Below are positions 25,005 through 33,608 of a DNA stretch of 64,000 nucleotides, in pieces. The notes beneath the pieces were generated by a model. It worked only from the letters and a program-made list of their open reading frames with translations, made no database searches and was not told where the DNA came from. Each line of letters begins with the position of its first letter. Within the stretch, counting starts at the first letter, position 1. Made by a program: the position numbers and the translations under genes. This DNA comes from Vagococcus entomophilus (lineage in GTDB: Bacteria > Bacillota > Bacilli > Lactobacillales > Vagococcaceae), in contig NZ_NGJZ01000002.1 in the NCBI RefSeq assembly GCF_003987595.1, positions 558,001 through 622,000 of the forward strand, written 5' to 3'.

Positions 25005-25334
25005 ATGATGCTATTTAAAACAATTGACAATTTGTTTGTTGGGACTAAATATGGTGTTTGGGGGATGAGTGTTTTAGGAATCGTATTTTCTGTCGTTTTA
25101 GCACTCGCAAACTTTGGGATGGGGATTGGAGCGGTAGCAATTTTCATAGCAACATTTTGCTTATCTATAAGTTTAATGTTGCTGCTATTACCAAAAGGGT
25201 TAGAAAAGGGAAAAAAAATCAATAAGTATAAGTATGGAACCGCCATTTTATTAGGAGTTATTGCACTGAGTATTACTGGAATCGTATACTTTACGAATGG
25301 CGGCTTTCCAGAATTAAATTTACTTTTTGCATAA
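25005..25334 (+). CDS. Small membrane protein of unknown function
   Basis: A 109-residue protein with three hydrophobic segments (GMSVLGIVFSVVLALANFGM, then AIFIATFCLSISLMLLLL, then ILLGVIALSITGIVYF) and a short basic loop (KKINKYKYG). No family was recognised. ATG 25005 follows AAGGAAG. It sits between the tandem membrane peptides and a coiled-coil protein in what looks like one stress-type operon. Confidence 0.65.
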   Translation: MMLFKTIDNLFVGTKYGVWGMSVLGIVFSVVLALANFGMGIGAVAIFIATFCLSISLMLLLLPKGLEKGKKINKYKYGTAILLGVIALSITGIVYFTNGGFPELNLLFA

Positions 25335-25382
25335 ATTAGCTAACAGTTCAATGAAAATAAAGAAAAAAAAGGAGAATGGAAT

Positions 25383-25697
25383 ATGACGGACAAAAAAATA
25401 GAAAAAGCAGTAGTCAGCACACATAAAAAAATAGAAAAAACAGTAGTAGATGGGTATAAAACAATTGAAGAAGGCGCAGTTGATGGGTTCAAAAAGGTTT
25501 CAGATAAATTTGTGGAAAAATTGTTTAAAAAAGAAGATGAATCAGTGTCAGATGCAAAAGAACGATTAAAAAAACAACAAGAGGAAGTACAAAAGCAACA
25601 AGAAGAAAGAGCAGAAACAATGGCTCAAAAAAATCAGACTATCCTGGATGAAACCAATAAAAAAATAGCAGCTGCTAAAAAATACAATGGACAGTAA
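25383..25697 (+). CDS. Charged helical/coiled-coil protein of unknown function
   Basis: A 104-residue soluble protein. Residues 1-50 carry three imperfect 10-12-residue repeats (KIEKAVVSTHK, KIEKTVVDGYK, TIEEGAVDGFK), followed by a Lys/Glu/Gln-rich coiled coil (LKKQQEEVQKQQEERAE). This amphipathic repeat pattern could bind membrane surfaces. ATG 25383 has AGGAG upstream. It is last in the operon, followed by a terminator shared with the opposing dehydrogenase. Confidence 0.65.
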   Translation: MTDKKIEKAVVSTHKKIEKTVVDGYKTIEEGAVDGFKKVSDKFVEKLFKKEDESVSDAKERLKKQQEEVQKQQEERAETMAQKNQTILDETNKKIAAAKKYNGQ

Positions 25698-25700
25698 AAA

Positions 25701-25728
25701 AAAGAAATAACCAACAGGTTATTTCTTT
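25701..25728. terminator. Bidirectional intrinsic terminator
   Basis: AAGAAATAACC pairs with GGTTATTTCTT around ACA, with A and T tracts on either side. It serves both the small-protein operon and the minus-strand dehydrogenase. Confidence 0.8.
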
Positions 25729-25734
25729 TTTATT

Positions 25735-26793
25735 TTAGTTTAAAGTTGGATCTTTGATTTGAATAACGGCTTTCACTATTTCCTGTTTGTTATTGACACA
25801 ACTATCTAGCGCATTTTGGATGTCAGCAAATTCAAAAACATTCGTGACAATATCCTTAACATTGATTCGACCAGAAGCGACTGCTTCGATAGCTAGTGGG
25901 TAGATATGGCGATAACGGAAAACAGATTTTAAAGACAGCTCTTTATCCATGAATAAACTAATCGGCAAATCCATGCGACCTGTTGGACTGTACCCGACAA
26001 GGACGATATTTGCGCCTTTTTTTACGGCCTCAATGGCTTGACCGACGACAAAGGCAGAACCAGTTGTGTCAATTGCCAAATCAAGCTCTTTTCCCTGCGT
26101 ATACTCGCGCAGTTTTGCGACGGTATCTTCTTTTTTACCGTTGATGACGGCCGTAGCACCTAGCTCTTTTGCTTTTTCCAAGCGATTGTCCATTACATCT
26201 ACGACATAAATCTCATTCAAACCGAGAGCTTTTAAGGCAAGTAATGTGACTAATCCAATTGCTCCAGCTCCGGTGATCACGGCTTTTTGGCCAATTTTTG
26301 CTTCCCCTTGAAAAGCAGCATGAAAGCCTACTGCTAAAGGTTCAATGAGGGCACCGGACATTGTATCAACAGTATCAGGTAATTTAAAACATAAGCTTGC
26401 ATCGTGTGTGACATATTCTTGAAAGACTCCATCAATAGGAGGGGTTGCAAAAAATGCAACATCGGGACACAAATTATAACGTCCTGTGCGACAAAATTCG
26501 CATTTCCCACAAGTCTTTCCTGGTTCAAGTGCGACCAAGTCCCCAACTTTTAGATGCGTGACACCTTTTCCTATTTCAACTACTTTTCCTCCAGCTTCAT
26601 GTCCTAAGACAAAAGGTGGTTGGACAATATAATCTCCGATAGCACCAGATTCATAGTAATGTAAATCAGATCCGCAAACTCCGACATAGTCTAATTCAAC
26701 TAAAACCTCATGTTCATTTGGTCTGGGAACTTCTCTTTCGACAAAACTTGTTTGACCAATTCCATCCATGACTGCTACTTTCATTTTTTTCAT
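25735..26793 (-). CDS. Zinc-dependent polyol/alcohol dehydrogenase (sorbitol dehydrogenase-like)
   Basis: A 352-residue medium-chain dehydrogenase. The catalytic zinc site is GVCGSDLHYYESG and GHEAGGKV. The structural zinc site has four Cys (CGKCEFCRTGRYNLC). The Rossmann motif is GAGAIG. The sequence is closest in style to sorbitol/xylitol dehydrogenases that oxidise polyols to ketoses with NAD. ATG 26793 has GGTGG upstream; an alternative ATG lies three codons in. No polyol PTS is adjacent, so the physiological substrate is uncertain. Confidence 0.85.
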   Translation of the reverse strand: MKKMKVAVMDGIGQTSFVEREVPRPNEHEVLVELDYVGVCGSDLHYYESGAIGDYIVQPPFVLGHEAGGKVVEIGKGVTHLKVGDLVALEPGKTCGKCEFCRTGRYNLCPDVAFFATPPIDGVFQEYVTHDASLCFKLPDTVDTMSGALIEPLAVGFHAAFQGEAKIGQKAVITGAGAIGLVTLLALKALGLNEIYVVDVMDNRLEKAKELGATAVINGKKEDTVAKLREYTQGKELDLAIDTTGSAFVVGQAIEAVKKGANIVLVGYSPTGRMDLPISLFMDKELSLKSVFRYRHIYPLAIEAVASGRINVKDIVTNVFEFADIQNALDSCVNNKQEIVKAVIQIKDPTLN

Positions 26794-26872
26794 AATGCCA
26801 CCGTCCTTTTTATATTTGTATAGACAAGCAATAATGTCATTCTAACTGATACTCGTAGGAAAAACAACCGGA

Positions 26873-27199
26873 TTACTGCATGGAATTTTCCCACCAAGAA
26901 TCTAATTCTTGAAAGACGTCATCAAGGTTTTTACCCGTTGCAGTCAAAGAGTATTCTACCCGCAACGGCAGTTCGTTTTACTGTATTCTTAAGACAATCT
27001 TTTTTTCTTCAAGTTTTTTTAAAGTAGTAGCTAAAATAGTATTATTGATACCCGGTAACGCTCTTTTTAGTTGTCCAAATCTCATGGTTTTCTTTGTAAG
27101 TAAAAGATAAATGATTTGTAAGGTCCATTTTCCTTGTAAGATTTCTAAGGCATTTTTTACATGGCAAGTAGATTGTTGGTCTTGCTTAAAGTTTTGCAT
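26873..27199 (-). pseudogene. HxlR-family regulator with an in-frame nonsense codon
   Basis: The first 73 residues contain the HxlR winged HTH (CHVKNALEILQGKWTLQIIY, LKRALPGINNTILATTLKKL). A TAA at 26978-26980 stops it in the wing. The same frame then continues NELPLRVEYSLTATGKNLDD and further residues to a natural stop at 26873, the normal HxlR ending. ATG 27199 has AAAGGAG upstream. The gene is divergent from a nitroreductase, a common regulator-target pairing. Loss of the wing should abolish repression unless the stop is read through. Confidence 0.8.
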
Positions 27200-27313
27200 C
27201 AAAAGTCTCCTTTAGTAAAAAAAAATGTACTAAGTATTTAAATTTTGCGTACTTGTAAAGATTTATACCGATTATATAATGGTTTTATCGAAAAAGAAAG
27301 AAGTGTGAAAAGG

Positions 27314-27955
27314 ATGGAAAAAGAACAACAAGATCTTTCGGCACAATCGGTCATAGAAGAACGACATGCAGTGAGAAGTTATCAGCCAAATGTGTCAATA
27401 ACTAGAGAAAAAATAAATCAGCTCCTTCGTGTAGCTACCAAAGCCCCCTCAGGCGGTAATCTTCAAGCATGGAGATTTCTAGTCATCGACGAGACAAAAC
27501 AAAAAGAAAAGTTATATCCGATTGCGTTTCATCAGCAACAAATAATAGAGGCCTCCGCCACAATCGTGGCACTGGGTGATTTAGAAGGCTATAAAAAAGC
27601 ACATGAAATATATGCCCAAGCAGTATTTGAAAATAATATGCCCGAGAAAATAGCGACAATGTCTGAAGCAAAATACACAAATTTATATCAAAACATGCAA
27701 TCGGATGACTTACTTCAAACGGTTACAGTCGATACCAGTCTGGCGGCAATGCAATTTATGTTGCTTGCAAAAGCAGAAGGCTTTGACACAACCCCAATGC
27801 GAGGTTTCGACAAAGAGCAGTTAGCAAAAGCTTTTAAGATACCGAGTCGATACACGCCGGTTTTGTTGATATCTTTGGGTAAACAAAAAAAACCAGCGTA
27901 TCAAACCTCAAGATTACCACTGGAAAAAGTTGTTTTTTACAATGAAATGAACTAA
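27314..27955 (+). CDS. Nitroreductase family protein
   Basis: A ~213-residue flavoprotein with the nitroreductase start ERHAVRSYQPN and FMN-binding KAPSGGNLQAWRF, then GFDTTPMRGFD. It would reduce nitro- or quinone-type compounds using NAD(P)H. The frame is open from 27245, but the extra N-terminus runs through the promoter; ATG 27314 matches the family start. It is probably de-repressed because the divergent HxlR gene is broken. Confidence 0.8.
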   Translation: MEKEQQDLSAQSVIEERHAVRSYQPNVSITREKINQLLRVATKAPSGGNLQAWRFLVIDETKQKEKLYPIAFHQQQIIEASATIVALGDLEGYKKAHEIYAQAVFENNMPEKIATMSEAKYTNLYQNMQSDDLLQTVTVDTSLAAMQFMLLAKAEGFDTTPMRGFDKEQLAKAFKIPSRYTPVLLISLGKQKKPAYQTSRLPLEKVVFYNEMN

Positions 27956-28421
27956 GAGTTAGATCATAGTCAGGTAGAATGTCTACTAATGAAAGTATTC
28001 GAGCAAAACGATTTGGCACAAGTCAGCTGACACAAATAAGCAAAAGCTTTGTTATGCTGGTTTTAGTGAGAGCTGATGTTGAGAAATAAAGGTGCATTAA
28101 ATTTTATTGCTGACTACTAGTTTCAATGCTTGGTGTTTAGTATAATGCATAGTAGCATCACAAAGTATAGAAGCTTAAGAATAAAAATTATCAAAAAGTA
28201 GAGAACTATAGCCAAACGAGTAATCCAGTTTTAAACAGGTAAGTTGATAACGACTCAGGCTAAAGTACAAAAAGTTCAAAAAACGTATAATAGCACAGAT
28301 AGGGCATGAATTGAATATCAGTTTGGCAAGTAATATTGCACGTATGGATGAAATGATAAGACACGCGTTTTATAAATCCAATTAATTTAGTGAATCAAAT
28401 GGAAGTTGGAGGGAGAACAGA
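27956..28421. other. Intergenic region, no convincing gene
   Basis: A short frame near 28310-28384 reads ISLASNIARMDEMIRHAFYK before a stop and has no start signal; it may be a relic. No RNA gene or clear operator was seen. Confidence 0.4.
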
Positions 28422-28796
28422 ATGAATATGAAGGAAGCAGCAAAGCTAACCGGCTTAACCAATGATACGATTAGGTATTATGAGCGGATTGGAATAATTA
28501 TGCCCATCCCGCGAAAAGAAAACGGCATGCGTGATTTTACAGAGCGCAGTCTTAATCAATTAAAATTTGCCAAAATCATGCGACGTGCAGGTATGGGGAT
28601 AGAAAGTTTAAGAGAATATGTGTCAATGATTTATGAAGATGATGACGCGACGATTTTTGCAAGAAAAGCGTTATTAATAGAACAAGCAAAAATCATGCAA
28701 GAAAAAATTGTAGAAATGCAAGAAGCACATGATTATTTGTTATACAAAGTAGAAAATTATGAAAGTCATATGAGAGAAGCTGAAAAAAAATTATAG
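28422..28796 (+). CDS. MerR-family transcriptional regulator
   Basis: A 124-residue regulator. The N-terminal MerR HTH-wing (MKEAAKLTGLTNDTIRYYER, then GIIMPIPRKENGMRDF) is followed by a dimerisation coiled coil. There is no cysteine cluster, so it is not a metal sensor of the MerR/CueR kind and resembles the AdhR group that senses aldehydes. ATG 28422 has GGAGGGAG upstream. No target gene is directly coupled, and the CPBP protease gene lies 317 bp downstream. Confidence 0.8.
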   Translation: MNMKEAAKLTGLTNDTIRYYERIGIIMPIPRKENGMRDFTERSLNQLKFAKIMRRAGMGIESLREYVSMIYEDDDATIFARKALLIEQAKIMQEKIVEMQEAHDYLLYKVENYESHMREAEKKL

Positions 28797-29113
28797 AAAG
28801 AAATTCAAGATCAACAATAAAATAGAGTTGGGAATAGTAACAGAAATACGGAGAAACAGAAGTTTTTGAACCTAAGAAATAAGCAGAAATTTACGCTAGT
28901 TGCGCTTCAAATTTTTTATTAATTTTAGCTTATTTCTGAAAGCAATGTTTTTATTTGACTAATAGGAGCCTGAATTGTAACCTCTGAGTTATGTTCCAGT
29001 CTCTTATTTTTTGTTATATAACAAACGTTATAAAAAGACTAGATAGAAATGCGACTTTTGACTGATTCTTTAGGGAAAGGAAAAAACTATAATGCAGATA
29101 AGGAGGAGAGTTG
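28797..29113. other. Intergenic region, no gene seen
   Basis: AT-rich spacer. A short palindrome TATAACAAACGTTATA near 29014-29030 could be a regulatory site for the CPBP gene. Confidence 0.35.
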
Positions 29114-29965
29114 ATGAAAACTACGAGGTTAACCAACAAAAGAATAGTGATTTTTCTAGTACTAGCTACAATTTTTATGGGGGTTCTAAGTTTGAGGTAC
29201 GCCCAAAATAAAAATCCTAATTATCTAGTAGGCTTAATGTTTACGCCAATGATTAGTGTGATACTTACAAGAGTTCTAACAAAAGAAAAAGCTCAAAATC
29301 TTTTTCTGCGTCCTTTTTTTAAGCAGAATAAATGGTATTATTTATTGGCATATTTCGCAACGCCCATCATTGCTTTTTCGGGCGCAGCAGTTTATTTTTT
29401 CTTCTTTCCAGATCAACTGGACTTTTTAGGGTCAAAGTTTGCTTACCAAAGCGATCTCACTACCGCGGGAGCATATTTTAAACAACTAGCAATCATTGTG
29501 CCATTGTGTATTTTGGTCAATCCGTTGGGAGGCTTACTTTCTTGTTTTGGAGAAGAATTTGCTTGGAGAGGGTATTTATTACCCAAGCTATCTGAAAAAT
29601 TTTCTAGGAAAAAAGCAGTTGTTTTAACAGGATTTATATGGGGAGTGTGGCATGCACCACTTGTTTACATGGGCCTCAACTATGGTACAGATCACCCTGC
29701 CTTAGGGATTACCATGATGATTTTCTTTTGTATGGTGATGAATACAATCTTGTCTTCTCTCTTTTTTAAAACAAAATCTGTATGGGTGTGTGTTGTTGCC
29801 CATGCTGCGCTAAATGCGATTGACAAGTATACGCCAAGCTATTTATTTACCTCGATGAAGGAAGCGCACAACTTGTTCATTGGACCTAATCTTGTAGGAA
29901 TAATTGGAGGTCTAGGATTCATTATTGTAGCCATTTTTTGTTACAAAAAGATGAACCAGATATAA
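29114..29965 (+). CDS. CPBP-family intramembrane metalloprotease
   Basis: A 283-residue membrane protein with about eight spans. It has the CPBP/Abi motifs EEFAWRG (EExxxR), WGVWHAPL (second catalytic His) and a late VAHAALNA. Members cleave substrates within the membrane, and several confer self-immunity to peptide bacteriocins. ATG 29114 has AAGGAGGAG upstream; the TTG at 29111 is less likely. It is a single gene, so its target is unknown. Confidence 0.85.
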   Translation: MKTTRLTNKRIVIFLVLATIFMGVLSLRYAQNKNPNYLVGLMFTPMISVILTRVLTKEKAQNLFLRPFFKQNKWYYLLAYFATPIIAFSGAAVYFFFFPDQLDFLGSKFAYQSDLTTAGAYFKQLAIIVPLCILVNPLGGLLSCFGEEFAWRGYLLPKLSEKFSRKKAVVLTGFIWGVWHAPLVYMGLNYGTDHPALGITMMIFFCMVMNTILSSLFFKTKSVWVCVVAHAALNAIDKYTPSYLFTSMKEAHNLFIGPNLVGIIGGLGFIIVAIFCYKKMNQI

Positions 29966-30080
29966 TCTGTCATCTGAACAGTAATTTTCATAGCGTAAAA
30001 CAAAAGACAACCGATAAGAACTATCGATTGTCTTTTTTTCTGCTTGAATTAAGTGATAGGCTACTAAATTTACTAGGAAT

Positions 30081-31163
30081 TCAAAATAGAATACGATATT
30101 CTTTTGGTGTATAAGTAGTTTCTGCTTTGAATAGTTTGCAAAAATAACTTTGATTAGAAAAATGCAAAGACCCAGAAATTTCTTTTAAGGCTAAATCGGT
30201 GTTAACTAAGAGATATTTTGCCTCTTTGACTCGTGTTTTCGTAATAAAATGACGAAGTGAATTGCCTGTATTTTTTTTAAAAGTGGAAGATAGATACACT
30301 GGATGGACACCAATTTTTTCTGCAATAGTCGAGTTGGAAAGGTCATCATACAGATTTTGATGGATGTATTCAATCGCTGATTTTACGATATAAGAGGTAG
30401 ACGAGGCGGTATTTGTTTTTATAAGCAACGAAAATTCATTGAGCATTTGCTTGATTAAAGAATGATACTCGGGAGTGGCTTGAATGAAATCAAGTTGACG
30501 AATCAGTGAATCTGAAAGCCGGTAAGCATGTGTTGGGGAGCAGCCGTACTGAATAGCAGCACGACTAACTAACGTAATCAAAGAAACAAAACGATATTTT
30601 TTTTCGAGCAGTTTGTTGTTTGAAAGTGGGGTTTGATTAATCTTTGACAAATTGTGGACCATTTTATTTAAAATCAAGGAGTCGCTTGTTTTTAAAGCAT
30701 CCATTAGATGTTTTTCAAATTGATAATGGTCGGTGAAAGTTGTCTGGAATGTTTGTTCTGTAAAGATTTTCTCTTCTTCAGAGTCCTGAGTCGCAGGAAT
30801 TTCAAAGTGTCGCTTTTTTATGGTTAACTGTTTTGTATCAGAAAGAATTGCGATATAAGCTTGAATTTTTTTAAATAGTAGGGTCCAGTCTAAATTTGTC
30901 CAATTACAGCTGTTTTTTTCGGACATAATCATTATGAGCATAAAGTTTGATTTGTTGATAATAAACTTTGTTGATAGAAAAATTAAGCCACGAAAATAAG
31001 TGATGGAGAGGGTATCAGTCTCACTGTAGTTCCAAAATTTCTTTGAAAAAGCATTTAAAACATCACTCGCTTTGATTTTTGACTCAAAAATACAAACCTG
31101 CTCTTGAAATAGTGCAAAGGGATATTCAGTAAATTCGGTTAATAACTTTATTTGCTCAAACAT
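30081..31163 (-). CDS. AraC-family transcriptional regulator
   Basis: A 360-residue protein. The last ~100 residues form the AraC double HTH (NSTIAEKIGVHPVYLSSTFK, then LALKEISGSLHFSNQSYFCK, ending in PKEYR). The N-terminal ~250 residues are an unclassified sensing region. The gene diverges from the beta-glucosidase operon, 115 bp away, and is the likely activator of that operon in response to beta-glucosides. ATG 31163 has GGAGGG upstream. Confidence 0.85.
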   Translation of the reverse strand: MFEQIKLLTEFTEYPFALFQEQVCIFESKIKASDVLNAFSKKFWNYSETDTLSITYFRGLIFLSTKFIINKSNFMLIMIMSEKNSCNWTNLDWTLLFKKIQAYIAILSDTKQLTIKKRHFEIPATQDSEEEKIFTEQTFQTTFTDHYQFEKHLMDALKTSDSLILNKMVHNLSKINQTPLSNNKLLEKKYRFVSLITLVSRAAIQYGCSPTHAYRLSDSLIRQLDFIQATPEYHSLIKQMLNEFSLLIKTNTASSTSYIVKSAIEYIHQNLYDDLSNSTIAEKIGVHPVYLSSTFKKNTGNSLRHFITKTRVKEAKYLLVNTDLALKEISGSLHFSNQSYFCKLFKAETTYTPKEYRILF

Positions 31164-31220
31164 GTAATACCCTCCAAATCGTCTTTAATTATTACTATAG
31201 ATATTTAAATTATAATATAA

Positions 31221-31234
31221 ATAAAGCGCTTTCT
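31221..31234 (+). promoter_or_regulatory. cre-like catabolite repression site
   Basis: ATAAAGCGCTTTCT has the AAAGCGCTTT palindrome core of CcpA sites. It lies just upstream of a TATAAT at 31239-31244, in the -35 to -10 region of the glucosidase operon. That position fits repression by glucose. Confidence 0.55.
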
Positions 31235-31277
31235 CAAATATAATGAGTGTAGATAAAAGAAATGGAGGAGACGTGTT

Positions 31278-32651
31278 ATGAAAAAATTCCCAAAAAATTT
31301 TTTGTGGGGGGCTTCAACAAGTGCTTACCAAGTTGAAGGAGGATGGAACCAAGATGGAAAAGAGCCGTCTGTACAAGATATTCGCAAGCCTGTTCCAGAT
31401 ACTACCGACTTTAAAGTTGCTTCTGACCATTACAATCGCTACAAAGAAGACGTGAAACTCTTTAAAGAATTAGGCTTAAAGGCATATCGTTTTTCGATTT
31501 CTTGGACAAGAGTCATGTCACACGGAAAAGTGAACGAAAAGGGTTTAGCATTTTACGACAATCTTATCAACGAATTATTGGCTCAAGGAATTGAACCTAT
31601 TCCTACTGTTTTTCATTTTGATTTGCCTTTTTCTTTACAAGCAGAAGGAGGGTGGGCCAATCGTGCTACCATCGATGCTTTTGTTACTTATTGTCAATTA
31701 TTATTTGAGCGTTACGGGGACCGAGTGAACTACTGGCAAACGATTAACGAACAAAATATGTTGGTATTTGCTAGTCGAGCTTTGGACGGCAAAACGGCTA
31801 GTTGGAAAGAAGTCTTTCAAGGCAATCATCATATGTTAGTGGCACAAGCGAAGGCGATGAAGATTTATCATGAGGGTGGTTATCCAGGGAAAATTGGCCC
31901 CGCTCCTAACATTGCATGTGTGTATCCAAAGTCAGAAAAACCAGAAGATATGTTAGCTGCGGAGTATATGAGTGCCCTTAGAAACTGGCTATTTTTGGAT
32001 CCAGCAGTCTATGGAAGATACAATCATTTAGCCATGCGAATGTTAAAAGCTATGGATGCAGTTCCAGAGATCACAGCAGAAGACGAGCAGGTTTTGAAAG
32101 AAAATACAGCGGACTTTATTGCCTTTAATTACTATAATTCAATGACTGTTGCAGCTTCTAAAAATGGCAAACAGAATGATGCGAAAGATCAGCAATCTGG
32201 CTTTTCAATACCGGGATTCTTTCAGACTGAAACAAATCAGCATTTGCCGATAACTGAATTTTCGAACTGGCCAATTGATCCAGTCGGGCTTCGTGTGACC
32301 GCAAATCAATTATATGAGCGCTATCACTTACCAGTTTTGATTACTGAAAACGGCTTAGGGCAAGAAGATACCTTGACAAGTGATGGAAAAATTCATGATA
32401 ATTACCGAATAGAATATTTGGCAGCACATATTGAACAAATGAGACTGGCTATTGAAGACGGGGTAGAGTTTATCGGTTATTGTCCTTGGAGTGCAATTGA
32501 TTTGATCAGTACACACGAAGGATTTCGTAAACGGTATGGATTCGTTTATGTAAATCGTGAGGATTTTGACTTAAAAGATCTGAAACGTTACAAAAAAGAT
32601 AGCTTTTTCTGGTATCAACAAGTGATTCAGCAAAATGGATTAGAAAAGTAG
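31278..32651 (+). CDS. 6-phospho-beta-glucosidase, glycoside hydrolase family 1
   Basis: A full-length GH1 enzyme (457 residues) with N-terminal FLWGASTSAYQVEGG, acid/base Glu158 (QTINEQN) and nucleophile Glu357 (LITENGLG). The segment ISTHEGFRKRYGF places Ser, Lys (+7) and Tyr (+9), the triad that binds the 6-phosphate. It therefore splits phosphorylated beta-glucosides delivered by the PTS. ATG 31278 has GGAGGAG upstream. It is the first gene of the operon with a ROK kinase, EIIC and DUF871 protein. Confidence 0.9.
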   Translation: MKKFPKNFLWGASTSAYQVEGGWNQDGKEPSVQDIRKPVPDTTDFKVASDHYNRYKEDVKLFKELGLKAYRFSISWTRVMSHGKVNEKGLAFYDNLINELLAQGIEPIPTVFHFDLPFSLQAEGGWANRATIDAFVTYCQLLFERYGDRVNYWQTINEQNMLVFASRALDGKTASWKEVFQGNHHMLVAQAKAMKIYHEGGYPGKIGPAPNIACVYPKSEKPEDMLAAEYMSALRNWLFLDPAVYGRYNHLAMRMLKAMDAVPEITAEDEQVLKENTADFIAFNYYNSMTVAASKNGKQNDAKDQQSGFSIPGFFQTETNQHLPITEFSNWPIDPVGLRVTANQLYERYHLPVLITENGLGQEDTLTSDGKIHDNYRIEYLAAHIEQMRLAIEDGVEFIGYCPWSAIDLISTHEGFRKRYGFVYVNREDFDLKDLKRYKKDSFFWYQQVIQQNGLEK

Positions 32652-32660
32652 GTGAGGTAG

Positions 32661-33608
32661 GTGGAGGAATATTTGGGTATTGATGTTGGGGGCTCTTTTA
32701 TCAAGTACGGCGTGATCAATGAAAATGGAAACGTTTTATCACAAAATAAAATCCCAAGTAATCGAAAAGAACCAGAAAAAATTATTGAATCCTTGATTCA
32801 AATTATTTTAAAGATAAAAAACGTAAGACCGCTTGTGGGTGTTGCACTGAGTATCCCCGGTGTGATCAGTGAGAAAAGCCAAATGCTGACATCAGGGGCA
32901 TTGGAAGGCTTGTATCGGTACAATTTAGCACAAATACTAGGAGATAAAACAAAGATGAAAGTTTGTATAGTGAACGATGCCAAAGCAGTTGGCTATGCGG
33001 AAAAATGGATTGGTGCTGGAAAAAATTGTCATAATTTTGTCTGTTTGCCTCTAGGGACTGGAGTAGGGGGGACGATTGTACTCAATGGCAAAGTCATTCA
33101 AGGTCGTACTGGCGCAGCAGGAGAGTTTGGACTGATGCTGATGGGACTTGGTAAAAGTGAGCCTGTAGGATATGATTCTGCTAGCTTTCACTGTGGTGCA
33201 GTTGCAGGCTTATGTCGAATCTATAATCGAAAATTGGGGAATCGCGCGTTTGAAGATTGGGAGTTAGATATTAAAAAAATATTGCTATGTGCAAGCCAAG
33301 GTCAACTTCAAGCGATTGAAAGCTTAGAAGAATTTTATAACAATGTAGCAGTATTATTACTCAATATTACGGTTTCGCTAGATCCTGAAAAAATCTTAAT
33401 TGGCGGTGGAATCAGTGAGAATGAAACCATAATGGATGGAATAAAAAAAGCGCTCAAAGTACTTGTCACCCGTTATCCAGAGATTTCAGCCATAGGGACG
33501 CCTGCTATTGAGTCGTGCCAATTGGGGAATGCGGCTGGAATGATTGGAGCAGTAGCAAGAATGTTAGAAGGGGAGAGAAAAAATGAAAAATATGGAGAAG
33601 TTTATTGA
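32661..33608 (+). CDS. ROK-family sugar kinase (BglK/glucokinase-like)
   Basis: A 315-residue ROK protein with the N-terminal ATP motif YLGIDVGGSFIKYG, NDAKAVGYAEKW and PLGTGVGGTIVLNG. The usual zinc-binding cysteine motif of ROK proteins is not intact (FHCGAVAGLC). In beta-glucoside operons such kinases phosphorylate the released sugar or the disaccharide. GTG 32661 is used by position, but TTG 32673 has a better spaced GGAGG. Its 3' end overlaps EIIC by 26 bp. Confidence 0.8.
   Translation: MEEYLGIDVGGSFIKYGVINENGNVLSQNKIPSNRKEPEKIIESLIQIILKIKNVRPLVGVALSIPGVISEKSQMLTSGALEGLYRYNLAQILGDKTKMKVCIVNDAKAVGYAEKWIGAGKNCHNFVCLPLGTGVGGTIVLNGKVIQGRTGAAGEFGLMLMGLGKSEPVGYDSASFHCGAVAGLCRIYNRKLGNRAFEDWELDIKKILLCASQGQLQAIESLEEFYNNVAVLLLNITVSLDPEKILIGGGISENETIMDGIKKALKVLVTRYPEISAIGTPAIESCQLGNAAGMIGAVARMLEGERKNEKYGEVY

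Noticed and set aside
28310-28384. Short frame reading ISLASNIARMDEMIRHAFYK and following
   Set aside because: It lacks a start codon with a ribosome-binding site and is too short to assign to any family.
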